A stretch of DNA of 64,000 bases from Bacteroidota bacterium (GCA_002746305.1 NVWV01000002.1:355737-419736); one strand, 5' to 3'. Shown: positions 25,906 to 36,059, counted from the stretch's first letter. The notes: generated by a model from the sequence alone, not told the origin. Numbers and translations are program-made.

Positions 25906-25920
25906 CACTTTATTAGAAAA

Positions 25921-27513
25921 ATGAAGTCACATCCAATAACGGACCGTGTTTTTGATTTAGCCTCAAAAACCAACAAAAACCTTAGCTTAGATGAACTTTT
26001 AGATTCAGCTGTAGCTAGAAACGAAGGGCGTATTACTAGTACTGGTGCATTAGCTGGTGATACTGGTAAATTCACAGGACGCTCTCCAAAAGATAAATTT
26101 ACGGTAGAAGATGCAAAAACTATTGATGAGGTATGGTGGGGAAATATAAATCAACCCTTTGCTCCAGAAAAGTTTGATGCATTGCTGGAAAGAGTAATCA
26201 ACCATTACGAAGGCAGAGAAATCTTTGTACGTGATGCATATGCATGTGCTGACCCTGAGTACCAACTAAAAGTACGGGTGGTTAATGAGACTGCTTACCA
26301 AAATCTATTCGTTCATCATATGTTCATTCGCCCAGAGGCAAATGAAATAGATACTATTGACCCAGATTGGATAATTCTTGCAGCTCCAAGCTTTATGGCT
26401 GTACCAGACAGAGATGGTACACGTCAAGAGAATTTCTCTATCATTAATTTCACCAAGAAGATTTATATCATTGGTGGTAGTGGTTACACAGGAGAGATTA
26501 AGAAGGGAATCTTTACAGTACTCAACTTTACTCTACCAGTAGAGCACGATGTATTGAGCATGCACTGTTCTGCTAACATAGGTTCAAACGGTGATTCTGC
26601 TGTATTCTTTGGTTTATCTGGTACTGGTAAGACTACTTTGTCTGCTGATCCGGATCGCAAACTAATAGGAGATGATGAGCATGGATGGAGTAAAAACGGG
26701 ATCTTCAATTTTGAAGGAGGATGTTATGCTAAAACCATCAATCTATCCGAAGAAAATGAGCCAACTATCTGGAAGGCCATTACAAAAGGTGCTTTGGTAG
26801 AAAACGTTCGATTCTTCCCAGAGTCTGATGTAGTGAATTACGATGATGTGAGTGTTACTCAAAATACACGTTGTGCCTACCCTATTTCCAATATTGATAA
26901 CATTGCTGTACCATCTGTAGGACCACAGCCGAAAAACATATTTTTCCTTACGGCAGATGCTTTTGGTGTCTTACCTCCTATTTCTAAGCTGACTCCAGGT
27001 CAAGCTGGATACCACTTTATCAGTGGATATACTGCAAAGGTTGCAGGTACAGAAGAAGGTGTGACTGAACCACAAGCTACATTCTCTGCTTGTTTTGGTG
27101 CTGCTTTTATTCCATTGCACCCAGGACGCTACGCAAATATGCTAGGTGAGAAGATGACAGAAAACAATGTAAACATATGGTTGGTTAACACTGGCTGGAG
27201 TGGCGGTGCTTACGGTACTGGAAGCCGCATGAAGCTAAAGTATACCAGAGCTATGCTAAATGCTGCATTAGATGGTAAGTTAGACAATGTCAATTTTGAA
27301 ACACATCCAGTATTTGGAGTGGCCATGCCAACTGAATGCCCTGATGTCCCAACTGAGTTATTGAACCCACGTAATACTTGGGCTGATAAAACTGCATACG
27401 ATGAGAAAGCGAACCACTTAGCTGGCTTATTCAACAAAAATTTTGAAGCATTTGCTGGAGGTGTCAGTCAAGAAATTCTTGATGCCGCACCTAAAGCAAG
27501 TATTTCTTCATAA
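25921..27513 (+). CDS. pckA: Phosphoenolpyruvate carboxykinase (ATP)
   Basis: A 530-residue enzyme that converts oxaloacetate and ATP to PEP, carbon dioxide and ADP at the entry to gluconeogenesis. The signature stretch is FFGLSGTGKTTLSADPDRKL (P-loop) followed by IGDDEHGW, with the Mn-binding region and NTGWSGGAYGTGSRMKL. Length is as usual. The ATG at 25921 is chosen; a TTG six codons earlier falls inside the promoter element and is rejected. A strong terminator follows. Confidence 0.96.
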   Translation: MKSHPITDRVFDLASKTNKNLSLDELLDSAVARNEGRITSTGALAGDTGKFTGRSPKDKFTVEDAKTIDEVWWGNINQPFAPEKFDALLERVINHYEGREIFVRDAYACADPEYQLKVRVVNETAYQNLFVHHMFIRPEANEIDTIDPDWIILAAPSFMAVPDRDGTRQENFSIINFTKKIYIIGGSGYTGEIKKGIFTVLNFTLPVEHDVLSMHCSANIGSNGDSAVFFGLSGTGKTTLSADPDRKLIGDDEHGWSKNGIFNFEGGCYAKTINLSEENEPTIWKAITKGALVENVRFFPESDVVNYDDVSVTQNTRCAYPISNIDNIAVPSVGPQPKNIFFLTADAFGVLPPISKLTPGQAGYHFISGYTAKVAGTEEGVTEPQATFSACFGAAFIPLHPGRYANMLGEKMTENNVNIWLVNTGWSGGAYGTGSRMKLKYTRAMLNAALDGKLDNVNFETHPVFGVAMPTECPDVPTELLNPRNTWADKTAYDEKANHLAGLFNKNFEAFAGGVSQEILDAAPKASISS

Positions 27514-27535
27514 TACTGTTCATAAGAACAAAAAC

Positions 27536-27570
27536 AAAAAGCCCTCAATCGAAAGATTGGGGGCTTTTTT
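27536..27570. terminator. Terminator of pckA (copy 1 of a duplicated terminator)
   Basis: A-run, GCCCTCAATC, GAAA tetraloop, GATTGGGGGC, T-run. The same 35 bases recur at 28131-28165. Confidence 0.9.
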
Positions 27571-27651
27571 GTTTAACTCCTTGCTTAATTCAAAATTCCC
27601 GATTGTAAATTCAATATAAATATACTAAAGGGTGTCAACGTTTATTTAGCA

Positions 27652-28131
27652 ATGAGGATTGCAAAAACAAAACATAATAACAACAGTTCTTTATTTATAA
27701 CTCTTCCTATAATTTATATGATTGTTGGATACTCAATCTTCCTTTTCTTCCGCCCTCAAGATAAGTTTGACTGGAGTCAAATAAGACCAGAAGTTAAAGA
27801 CTCTGTTGTTATGCTGCAACAAAATTACCTTGCCTATGGTCCAACAGGTATTAATTTCCAGTTTTCTAAAGGCTATTTCACAAGAGAGTGGATTTCATCT
27901 AACATGACTGTCTTAGAAGCTAAAATTCTAGTTAGCTACCCTACCTCAGCTGTCCGATGGTTATCTATTGAACACATTTACTACAACGACAATAATTATT
28001 TCAATAGGCTCAGACCTGTTCTAATAAAAGATTCATCCTATATATTAATTGGCGGTGGCGGATGTGTATCTTCGACCTTTAGAGTATGTGATTTAGTAAA
28101 GCGACTTTCAAGTCAAGAAATACTCCAATAA
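27652..28131 (+). CDS. Membrane-anchored hypothetical protein (159 aa)
   Basis: A single N-terminal transmembrane segment (LFITLPIIYMIVGYSIFLFF, about residues 14-33) follows a basic start, so the rest is probably outside the cytosol. The mature part has alpha/beta features (TSAVRWLSIEHIYYND, YILIGGGGCVSSTFRVCDL) and three Cys near the end but no known motif. It lies between two identical terminators, so it is an isolated transcription unit. Confidence 0.6.
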   Translation: MRIAKTKHNNNSSLFITLPIIYMIVGYSIFLFFRPQDKFDWSQIRPEVKDSVVMLQQNYLAYGPTGINFQFSKGYFTREWISSNMTVLEAKILVSYPTSAVRWLSIEHIYYNDNNYFNRLRPVLIKDSSYILIGGGGCVSSTFRVCDLVKRLSSQEILQ

Positions 28132-28165
28132 AAAAGCCCTCAATCGAAAGATTGGGGGCTTTTTT
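28131..28165. terminator. Duplicate terminator, shared by convergent genes
   Basis: Identical over 35 bases to 27536-27570. Its first base is the last base of the 27652 stop codon, and the A/T runs on both sides allow it to end the convergent 28197 gene too. Confidence 0.9.
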
Positions 28166-28196
28166 ATTATCTCTTCTGTACTACAAAACGGTTACA

Positions 28197-28682
28197 TTAT
28201 ATCACTGTAACATCAACTTCAAAATCTTCTTCGCCAACTTTAACACCATCCTTATAAAAGATAAGTGTGTATTTGTAAAGAAAGTCTTCGGCTACAGCAC
28301 ACGTGAATGCCAGTTTAACTTTTTTAATATCATCCTTGGAACCATCAAAGGTTGCAGAAGCGTTTCCCGTACTGGCAAAAACAGCAGTCATACCGGTAAT
28401 TTCATTAGAAATCACCACTGAATCGACATCACATTGCGTAAATTCAGTGCCCTGATAGCAAAAAACTTCAACCTGGTCAAATACGTTTTGTGGGCAAGGA
28501 TCATCACCTATTACGTGTCTATGTGTGATTTTATCCGTTGCAAAACCAGTTATTGTAAGGTCCGTACTATTTTCAATAGGGGTTTCATCAGCAGGGACAC
28601 ACGATGGCATTGTAACAATAAAACCACCAAGGGTAAAAGCAAACAGTAAAATAGAAAATGTAATGGATTTTTTTAATCTCAT
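28197..28682 (-). CDS. Putative secreted/lipoprotein of unknown function (161 aa)
   Basis: The N-terminus (KKSITFSILLFAFTLGGFIV) is a signal peptide, and a Cys at residue 28 after MPS could be lipidated, though this lipobox is weak. The rest is beta-rich with Thr and Asp runs and paired Cys (DPCPQNVFDQVEVFC, FTQCDVDS, LAFTCAVAE), suggesting disulfides and an exported Ig-like fold. No family is recognised. It is divergent from the glycosidase-like gene, 62 bp away. Confidence 0.6.
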   Translation of the reverse strand: MRLKKSITFSILLFAFTLGGFIVTMPSCVPADETPIENSTDLTITGFATDKITHRHVIGDDPCPQNVFDQVEVFCYQGTEFTQCDVDSVVISNEITGMTAVFASTGNASATFDGSKDDIKKVKLAFTCAVAEDFLYKYTLIFYKDGVKVGEEDFEVDVTVI

Positions 28683-28744
28683 GATAGAATAGGTTAATTA
28701 GGTGGCTTAAAGGTAATAAAAAAAAAATAGTTAATGTTGTTCGT

Positions 28745-30073
28745 ATGAAACTGATTATATCATGCTTTCTTATTACATTGACATTTATCTCTTTTGCCCA
28801 AAAGCCAAAAGGCAATAGAATTATGGCCTGGCAAGTAGATCAAGCAGAAAATGGAAACTACGACTCTGCTTTCCTATATGCCAAAGTTTCTTGCATGGAG
28901 TCTATTCATTTAGCCGTCAACTGGAGCAGTATGGACACCAATAGTGGCAACTTTGACCAAGGTTTTATCAGTGGGATTCTAGACGTTTCTAACATATACT
29001 ATCCTGCATTCAATGTAATGATCGAACTACAACTCGCTACTATCAATACAGTAGCTAAAGAAACACCCAAAGACCTAATGTCCACTCCGTTCAATCATCC
29101 TACCATGATTAGCCGATTCAAGCAAACCCTAGACACCCTATTTATTCATATTCCTGACGTGAAACTAGCTGCACTAAATATTGGGAATGAACACGATGTA
29201 TATATGGGAACAAATGCTGTACAATATGCAGAATACAAGACTTTTCTAGATTCTGTGGTTCCCTATGCAAAGCAGTTGTACTTCAATCTACATGGGGAAG
29301 AATTAAAGGTAGGAACCACATTTACCTTACATAGTTTGGTAGATGAGAACCTTAAAGCTCTTTGTCAATCTGTAAATAATGGATTGGACATCGTATCTAC
29401 CACCTACTACCCATTGGAGAACGACTTCACCATGAGCCCTACTAGTGTAGTGGCTACTGACTTTAGTGATTTAGTTGCCCAATACACAGATACTACTCAA
29501 CCTATCTATTTTGCTGAGTGCGGATATGCTAGCAGCGACAGTTGCAATAGTTCTGAGGCTCAACAGGCAGATTTCTACACCAAGGTTTTTGATGCTTGGG
29601 ATACGCATTCTAGCAATATTAAATACCTCACTATTTTTAAATCAACAGACTGGTCTGCGGCTGATGTTCAAATATTTAAAGACTACTATGGAATCAGCGA
29701 TATAAAATTCCTAGAATATCTAAGAACTTTGGGTGTAAGAACATGGGATGGTTCAGGTTCTAATAAGCTGGCTTATGAGACAATTAAATGTGAGTTGAAC
29801 AAACGCAACTGGTGTGGTATAGACTGTAAATTATCCTCTATCCTACCAGACCAAAAAGTAGATGCACTTGTCTATCCAAATCCAACTAATGAGTTATTAA
29901 ACGTTAAAACGAAAGATTTTCATTCTCTTGAGTTATATCATACCACAGGAAAACTCCTACTCCAGTCAAGCAATAACAGCATAGATGTTTCTTTCATGAA
30001 TGCAGGTATCTACCATTTGATCATTACTTTAGGCAATGGAATGAGGATTCATAAATCCGTACAAATTCACTAA
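28745..30073 (+). CDS. Secreted clan GH-A-like glycoside hydrolase with T9SS sorting domain
   Basis: A 442-residue exported protein (signal peptide to about residue 18). Residues about 20-350 look like a TIM-barrel glycosidase of clan GH-A: LNIGNEHDVYMG carries the probable acid/base Glu149 after Asn, and YFAECGYASS carries the probable nucleophile Glu258. Residues about 375-442 are a type A sorting domain (VYPNPTNELL and an ending of beta strands) for secretion by T9SS. It likely acts on a polysaccharide outside the cell; the exact GH family cannot be given. Confidence 0.72.
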   Translation: MKLIISCFLITLTFISFAQKPKGNRIMAWQVDQAENGNYDSAFLYAKVSCMESIHLAVNWSSMDTNSGNFDQGFISGILDVSNIYYPAFNVMIELQLATINTVAKETPKDLMSTPFNHPTMISRFKQTLDTLFIHIPDVKLAALNIGNEHDVYMGTNAVQYAEYKTFLDSVVPYAKQLYFNLHGEELKVGTTFTLHSLVDENLKALCQSVNNGLDIVSTTYYPLENDFTMSPTSVVATDFSDLVAQYTDTTQPIYFAECGYASSDSCNSSEAQQADFYTKVFDAWDTHSSNIKYLTIFKSTDWSAADVQIFKDYYGISDIKFLEYLRTLGVRTWDGSGSNKLAYETIKCELNKRNWCGIDCKLSSILPDQKVDALVYPNPTNELLNVKTKDFHSLELYHTTGKLLLQSSNNSIDVSFMNAGIYHLIITLGNGMRIHKSVQIH

Positions 30074-30177
30074 GGGTGTTGGTTATCTTTAGGGTTAGAA
30101 AAGTAGGTAAGTGCATCCTTCTAATTCAAGTTATTCACCATCTATAGAATAACTTCAATCTGTTCATGATTTCTGAG

Positions 30178-30185
30178 TAAACTTG
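30178..30185 (+). promoter_or_regulatory. Possible -7 element immediately before the nucleoid protein gene
   Basis: TAAACTTG differs by one base from TAnnTTTG and ends five bases before the ATG, which would make the transcript leaderless. Confidence 0.3.
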
Positions 30186-30190
30186 TACCA

Positions 30191-31231
30191 ATGATTGCTT
30201 ATCAAGATACCAAGATAAAAGATGTTATACTTCATTTTGTCGGAAACTCATTCAATGAAGAATTGTTAACCCTTGGCAATACTAAACTAGAATACTCAGA
30301 GGATGTAGAAGAACACCTCCTCACCTACTTTCTATCTTCGTTCAAGGAAAATGAGTTCTTTCGTTTTCACCATGAAACCATATTGAACTTAAACGAGCTA
30401 TACGCTTACGTAGAAGCTATTTTTGAGAATCCAGACGACATCGTTGCTCACTCCAAAAGCATTGCAAAACATCTTTATGAACACAGCAATCATCCCAAGA
30501 TTAAAGGAGGAGAGTTTTATGTGGCCTATATCAAAAACTGTTTACTCGAAGGAGAGACTATGGATGCCATTGGATTGTTCAAGTCAGAAAACAAAGACAC
30601 TTTCTTGGATGTAAAGAATTCAGAGGGAGTATTTCAGATAGATAGTCAAGAAGGTATTCATATCAACAAGCTGGATAAAGGGGCTATCATCTTCAATACA
30701 GAGAAAAAAGATGGTTACGTACTCAGTGTAATCGATAATACGAATAAGGGCAGTGATGCTAAGTTTTGGTTCGATCATTTTCTGCATGTAAAACAGCGTG
30801 AAGATGCCTACTATCAAACAGAAAGCATCATGAATCTTGCCAAGGACTTTATCACAAAGGAGCTCCCAAAAGAATTTTCAGCAGATAAGGCAGATCAAGC
30901 GGAAATGTTAAATAAGTCAGCATCTTATTTTCAAGAGCAGGAAGAATTTGACCTATCAGAATTTGCCAATGTGGTCATCCAACAGCCTGATATTATTGAT
31001 AGTTTTAATGACTTCACGACTTCCTATCAACGAGACAAAGCGATATCAATTCCAGAAAACTTTGAATTGAATGAAACAGCCGTCAATAAAAAAAAGGGTG
31101 TGTTTAAGAGTGTAATTAAATTGGACAAAAACTTTTCTTTATATGTGCACGGTGATCGCACTAAAATAGAACGAGGCGAAGATGAAAACGGCAAAAAATT
31201 CTATACATTGTGGTATGATGAAGAGAGGTAG
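30191..31231 (+). CDS. Nucleoid-associated protein (NdpA/YejK family)
   Basis: A 346-residue cytosolic protein with the family layout of the 37-kDa nucleoid-associated proteins: conserved N-terminal HFVGNSFNEE region, central KGGEFYVAYIKNCLLEGE, the strand block GIHINKLDKGAIIFNTEK, and a C-terminal FELNETAVNKKKGVFKSVIK. It binds DNA in the nucleoid; its specific role is not known. The rhomboid gene follows after 31 bases and may be cotranscribed. Confidence 0.85.
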   Translation: MIAYQDTKIKDVILHFVGNSFNEELLTLGNTKLEYSEDVEEHLLTYFLSSFKENEFFRFHHETILNLNELYAYVEAIFENPDDIVAHSKSIAKHLYEHSNHPKIKGGEFYVAYIKNCLLEGETMDAIGLFKSENKDTFLDVKNSEGVFQIDSQEGIHINKLDKGAIIFNTEKKDGYVLSVIDNTNKGSDAKFWFDHFLHVKQREDAYYQTESIMNLAKDFITKELPKEFSADKADQAEMLNKSASYFQEQEEFDLSEFANVVIQQPDIIDSFNDFTTSYQRDKAISIPENFELNETAVNKKKGVFKSVIKLDKNFSLYVHGDRTKIERGEDENGKKFYTLWYDEER

Positions 31232-31262
31232 ACACTTTCTAATCTTAACCTAGAACCAAGCT

Positions 31263-32102
31263 ATGGATGAAATAACACCAATAGTAGGCGTCATTATGGC
31301 CATATCTGCTTTTATCACTTATAAGGGATTGGGTAATCGCTCATTCTTCCGAGATAATGCCTTCAATGTAGATGCGATACTTGTAGGCAAGGACTACAAA
31401 CGCCTTATTATGTCAGGTTTCTTGCATGCAGATTGGGGACACTTTGGATTCAATATGATCACCCTATTTTTCTTTGGACCAATGCTAGAAGAGACTATTG
31501 GTATACCTTGGTTTCTAGTAGTTTACTTAGGTAGTCTGATTGGAGGAAATCTATTTGCTTTGTACATCCATAGAAATCACCCCAACTATACAGCCATTGG
31601 AGCATCTGGAGCGGTAAGTGGAATTGTATTCGCTAGCATAGCGATGTTTCCAGGCATGACTTTAGGTCTCATCTTTTTTCCTTATCTCCCGAGTTGGGTC
31701 TTTGGTTTACTCTATGTACTTTATAGCATTTATGGTATGAGAAAGAAATCGGATAACATTGGACATGAAGCACATTTAGGAGGAGGAATAGCAGGTCTTT
31801 TATTGGTTCTGGTCTATGCTCCACAGATGTTATTTATAAACTACATACCTATTCTATTTATCTTAATTCCGAGTGTTATTTTCTTAATCTTGATCGTTGT
31901 TAAACCTGAAATTCTACTCATAGATAAACCGTTCAGAAGAAAGAAAAACCAATCTATAAACTTGACGCGAGACCAGCGATACAACACAGACAAGGCTCAA
32001 AAACAACGTGAAATAAACGCATTACTAGACAAAATTGGAGAACGCGGAATGGAGAGTCTAACACAAGTTGAAAAAGATCGATTGAAAGAATTGACCAAAT
32101 AG
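31263..32102 (+). CDS. Rhomboid-family intramembrane serine protease
   Basis: A 279-residue six-helix membrane protein. The catalytic pair is visible: Ser115 in GASGAVSG and His171 in HEAHLGGGIAG, with the upstream rhomboid HADWGHFGFNMITLFFFG loop (the conserved His-x-x-x-Asn is HFGFN). The C-terminal 60 residues are a cytosolic charged tail. Rhomboids cleave single-pass membrane proteins inside the bilayer; the target is unknown. Confidence 0.9.
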   Translation: MDEITPIVGVIMAISAFITYKGLGNRSFFRDNAFNVDAILVGKDYKRLIMSGFLHADWGHFGFNMITLFFFGPMLEETIGIPWFLVVYLGSLIGGNLFALYIHRNHPNYTAIGASGAVSGIVFASIAMFPGMTLGLIFFPYLPSWVFGLLYVLYSIYGMRKKSDNIGHEAHLGGGIAGLLLVLVYAPQMLFINYIPILFILIPSVIFLILIVVKPEILLIDKPFRRKKNQSINLTRDQRYNTDKAQKQREINALLDKIGERGMESLTQVEKDRLKELTK

Positions 32103-32178
32103 AATTTTCTTCTGAAAGAGGTATTTAGATTCTTGGAGAGTCCTTTTTATCTCAACGTCCCTTGATAGAGAGTAAATC

Positions 32179-33045
32179 CTATTTTTCAAGAATAAAAGAT
32201 GATTTCCCCATCTTCACAATCCACAAGTCATCTTCTTTTTCAATGGTTTCTAATTCAAAAGCTCCACTTTTTTCACTGGTAATCTCAATGGTCATATTTT
32301 CAGCGTTTGACACACTCCAAGTACCCTCTTCTTCACTCCCCATCATACGCAGTTTGCAAATGTTATCTCTTCCCAAATCAACTTTCATGTCTGCAAACAT
32401 CATTTGGACCATCTTCAGACTTTTTTCATCCAACTCCTCTTTATTGTAAACGTCCTTAAACTTCCATTCACCAATAAAAGAGGAATCCATGTCAGAGGTT
32501 AAAATTGGAGCGATTACTTCAAGATCTTCACCATACCATTTAACCGTAATATCAGGGTTATAACAGTATGCAAAATCATCAATACATTCAGTAGATTCAT
32601 TTAGAGTTACTACATACGTTAACCTACCTTGATTAAACTGATATTGGAGTTCAATAGATTCTAAATCTTCAATTTGGAAGGGAAGCATCTCTTTCTTAAA
32701 ATTTGAAATCATGTTTTTTAACGGTTCCAATTCCCTTTCTTCATCATCTTCCTTAATAAAAGTAAAACCAAAGTATCCTATATCCTCAGGACATGCAGTT
32801 AGAACTACGTCCCATTGACTTTTCATACCATATGAAAAGAACAGACTACAATCATCCTCATCTTTTTGAAGGAAATCAAAATCTTGGGGTTTCACCGATT
32901 TCCCAACCTCCTTAATACTCATTTGGGAGTATTCAATAATGTGATTTTTCGTTATGGCGTAATGGTCTAGTGCAGTTGTATGATTTTGACTATAACTAGT
33001 GTATGTCAGTAGCACAAAGAGAGAGATTGCAAATAATTTAGTCAT
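32179..33045 (-). CDS. Secreted protein with C-terminal lipocalin-like domain
   Basis: ATG at 33043-33045 is preferred to an upstream TTG as it begins the signal peptide (MTKLFAISLFVLLTYTSYSQ). The middle has acidic helical and beta parts without a known motif. The last 100 residues follow a small lipocalin/calycin-like pattern: FIGEWKFKDVYN, then MRMMG-type strands, EEGTWSVSNAENMTIEI and IVKMGKSSFILE. Such proteins often bind a hydrophobic molecule or act as envelope stress monitors. It is a single minus-strand gene convergent with the rhomboid gene. Confidence 0.6.
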   Translation of the reverse strand: MTKLFAISLFVLLTYTSYSQNHTTALDHYAITKNHIIEYSQMSIKEVGKSVKPQDFDFLQKDEDDCSLFFSYGMKSQWDVVLTACPEDIGYFGFTFIKEDDEERELEPLKNMISNFKKEMLPFQIEDLESIELQYQFNQGRLTYVVTLNESTECIDDFAYCYNPDITVKWYGEDLEVIAPILTSDMDSSFIGEWKFKDVYNKEELDEKSLKMVQMMFADMKVDLGRDNICKLRMMGSEEEGTWSVSNAENMTIEITSEKSGAFELETIEKEDDLWIVKMGKSSFILEK

Positions 33046-33094
33046 GTGTTTGTTTGTCAAAAATAACCCATATTTATTGGGTCAACTTTAACAT

Positions 33095-33123
33095 CTTCGG
33101 ATCTCCCCTAAGGGACCCCGAAG
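33095..33123. other. Hairpin between two minus-strand secreted-protein genes
   Basis: CTTCGG and CCGAAG close a stem with an inner CCCCT/AGGG pairing. It lies just downstream of the 33192 gene on the minus strand but lacks a clear T-run, so it may be a weak terminator or an mRNA-stabilising stem. Confidence 0.4.
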
Positions 33124-33191
33124 GATATGTTCTACATCATTAGAGTCTCTCGATAGCGGATGTCAAAGGACTAAAATCTTATATACACGGT

Positions 33192-35750
33192 TTACCTTAT
33201 CAACGTAACAGTTCCTTTTGCCATTTGACGATAGTTATTATCGTTTGTATAACTTATTAGGTATAGATACGCCCCTTGTGGGCAATCGACTCCTTGATAA
33301 GTGCCATTCCATTTTTCGGATAAACTGTTTGACTCGAAAATTTGCTCTCCCCATCGATTGAAAATTAGCATAGAGTAGTTATTACTCTGATCAAATATTA
33401 AGGGTCCAAAACCATCATTTAATCCATCATTGCTAGGGGTAAAGGCTGAGGGCACTAGTATGCTGAAGTCTGGTCGGTAGTCAATAATTCGAATTGCTGT
33501 ATCCCAACAGCCTGAAATATTTTCTACATACAAGACGATAACTAACGGTCCCTTTTGCGTAAAGGTAACTATTGGAAACACAATACTATCCGATACTCTA
33601 TCAGGAAAGCTCCAGTCTCTATAGACTACATCGTTGCTACTTTGATCAAAAAAGTTAACGGTCAAACTGTTAGGTTGTGGGAACAGCTGATAAGTGAAGT
33701 CAGCTTGAGGAATGTCTAAAACCACTAGTGATTTAGACTTCGTAGCTGTGTCAGTGCATCCATTAGCTGTACTTACAATAAGTTGCACCTCGAACCTTCC
33801 GCTTGATGACATCGTGGTCGTCACTGTGTCTAATCCGTAAACAGGTAATCCGTCTACTATCCATCGGTAGTTTGTTATGTTAGAGTCAGATTTAGAGGTG
33901 CTTATAATTGTATTTGCTTCATTAAGACATACGGTGTCAGTTTTGAAATTTGCTTCTACGCTCTCTAAAAAATTAATATTAACAGTGTCAAATGTTTGAC
34001 ATCCGGTTATACTATAAGTGGCAATGACAGAGTAAATGCCACCTGAACTTATGGTTATTTTAGCGGAGGTATCTCCAGTACTCCACAAGTAGTTTGCATT
34101 AATAATCGTATCAATACTTATCTCAAAAGTAGAGTCAGAGCAAGTCGCAATTTGGTCTTTTTCTATTAGGTTTATCCTCCCGGTATCCGAGAACGTCAAG
34201 TATTGATAGGTTGTGTCAATTTGTCCACTGGTATTTGAATAGGCCAATTTTACTAAATGCTGTCGTTTTAAATCATAGAAGCGGTGCACAGCCTTTAGGC
34301 CGTAGATAGGCGGTGAACCATCATCCCAGATCCAAGCGTAATAATCAGATGTCGAATCGGATGCTTCAAAAGTAAATTCTCTGTGCCTATCACAGAAAAA
34401 AGAGTCTCTATGAAGTATTTCTACTTTTAAATTTTGTAATCCACTTCCTGCACTATATAAGTAACTGTCATCAGGCCCAAGTCCGTAAAGAATGGATAAG
34501 AATCCATATTTATTTTTAAGGGAATGAGTTCCGGGGGTAATCGAATCCGTATACCAAAAATAATTACCACATTGTGAGGTAGTTAGCTTTGTTCTAGATA
34601 CTAGCAGGTCATCAAGATAAAAGGAATCTCTTCCTGCTTTTGATAAAATTACACTGAGATAATGCTCAGGAAATTGACTTGAATTGGGGGTTGCAATTAG
34701 TGCAGATTTTATGCTTTGTTCAAGAGGATTTACATAAAAAAATGCGGGATCACCATATTTTTTACCATTGGCTGCACTACTTTTCATCATTTGAGAGACA
34801 AGAACAGGATTTGTGGCGTCTATACATACTGCTCTCTCGCTATCGATATCTAACATGTACACTTCACCTTCTTCTAACACGGCCACCACTACGCCATCTT
34901 GCCTTATTACAGTATTGTCTACCGAGGCAGCTACTTCAAAAATGAATCCTTTGGTGTGATCTAGAAATGGTGTAATTACGAAATGTCTTCCTAAAGTATT
35001 CTTTGGGGGTACTTGTTCTAAGAGCATATCGGCTGCTTGATCCCTACCCACAGTTGTGATAACATTTCCGCAAAATACTGACACTTTTTTGCCTTTAGAA
35101 AGGACATTTACCGTTCCTCCAGAAATTTGATAACCTGTAATTTGTTTTACCTGATAGCATTGGCCCTTGTTCAGTGTTACTATAATTACTGAGTCTGTAC
35201 TATTGCCTAACGAATTGTTTTTTAAGGTTATCTGTACCAGATTATTATCCTCGTGACTTAATATTGCTACTCTATTACCTACTGGAAATTCTTCTCCGTA
35301 GGTAAGAAGTAAATATTCAGAGTTGCCAGGTATGGCATGTGATGGAAACAAAATTGTAGCATCGGAAGTAGCAGGTGATGGAAGTAGTAAATAGGCTGAC
35401 ACATCAACATTTGAGGTGATTTTAAAACCTTTAGTTTCCATGAGTTGATCCTCGCTACACATTACATCAGCTCGTGTTAAATTTAAACTAACTAGTGAGT
35501 TTTTCGCTATTGTCAAATTGTACGTCTTACTGGAAGCAAATACATGCACTGTGACATTTGCAGCTTGCTCAGAGCTAATAAATAATGCAGCATTGCCCCA
35601 TCCCGATCCTAATGTAGATGTTCCCCAAAATTCTTTTCCTTTAGTTTCGAGTTGGGCTAAAGATGTTTTAACCCATAGCATTATGATGACCAAAAAAATT
35701 GTTTTTAATGTACGATATAGTAGTGCTTGTAATCTCACTACGGATAACAA
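33192..35750 (-). CDS. Large IgGFc-binding/PKD surface protein with type B T9SS domain
   Basis: An 852-residue exported protein. After the signal peptide (core FLVIIMLWV, end SLAQ) residues about 35-420 resemble the IgGFc-binding module seen in many Bacteroidota adhesins (KGKEFWGTSTLGSGWGNAALF, SVFCGNVITTVG). PKD-like beta domains follow with DYYAWIWDDGSP and SGRFEVQLIVST. The last 90 residues are a CHU_C/gliding-motility type sorting domain (VPSAFTPSNDGLNDGF, FNRWGEQIFES, GTVTLIR). It is likely a cell-surface adhesin. The start is uncertain: TTG at 35748-35750 or a GTG four codons later. Confidence 0.8.
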   Translation of the reverse strand: MLSVVRLQALLYRTLKTIFLVIIMLWVKTSLAQLETKGKEFWGTSTLGSGWGNAALFISSEQAANVTVHVFASSKTYNLTIAKNSLVSLNLTRADVMCSEDQLMETKGFKITSNVDVSAYLLLPSPATSDATILFPSHAIPGNSEYLLLTYGEEFPVGNRVAILSHEDNNLVQITLKNNSLGNSTDSVIIVTLNKGQCYQVKQITGYQISGGTVNVLSKGKKVSVFCGNVITTVGRDQAADMLLEQVPPKNTLGRHFVITPFLDHTKGFIFEVAASVDNTVIRQDGVVVAVLEEGEVYMLDIDSERAVCIDATNPVLVSQMMKSSAANGKKYGDPAFFYVNPLEQSIKSALIATPNSSQFPEHYLSVILSKAGRDSFYLDDLLVSRTKLTTSQCGNYFWYTDSITPGTHSLKNKYGFLSILYGLGPDDSYLYSAGSGLQNLKVEILHRDSFFCDRHREFTFEASDSTSDYYAWIWDDGSPPIYGLKAVHRFYDLKRQHLVKLAYSNTSGQIDTTYQYLTFSDTGRINLIEKDQIATCSDSTFEISIDTIINANYLWSTGDTSAKITISSGGIYSVIATYSITGCQTFDTVNINFLESVEANFKTDTVCLNEANTIISTSKSDSNITNYRWIVDGLPVYGLDTVTTTMSSSGRFEVQLIVSTANGCTDTATKSKSLVVLDIPQADFTYQLFPQPNSLTVNFFDQSSNDVVYRDWSFPDRVSDSIVFPIVTFTQKGPLVIVLYVENISGCWDTAIRIIDYRPDFSILVPSAFTPSNDGLNDGFGPLIFDQSNNYSMLIFNRWGEQIFESNSLSEKWNGTYQGVDCPQGAYLYLISYTNDNNYRQMAKGTVTLIR

Positions 35751-36059
35751 TTAATATTCAGTTTCATATATAGTAAGATGTAATTGGTTATCATTAAGTT
35801 TCCTGAACTTTGATATTAACTTCTCCAGAACGTTCTGTGGTTCTGTCGCATTAACTAATTTAGACTGGATAGTACAACAAAAAGTTGAACAGTTAGATAA
35901 GAGGCAATGTGTTAAAAGAGGATACAGAGTATAAATACCTACCGTGCTAAGTTTAACAGTTACGAGTTATAATTAATCAGGGGTTTCAAAGGTCTCCTTT
36001 GACAAGATGGCGTTTTTTCAGACCACAGTTCCAAACAAACGCTTTATCTGACAATTTTA

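Noticed and set aside
25903..25920. TTG start for pckA.
   Set aside because: It overlaps the -7 promoter element; the next ATG fits the family start.
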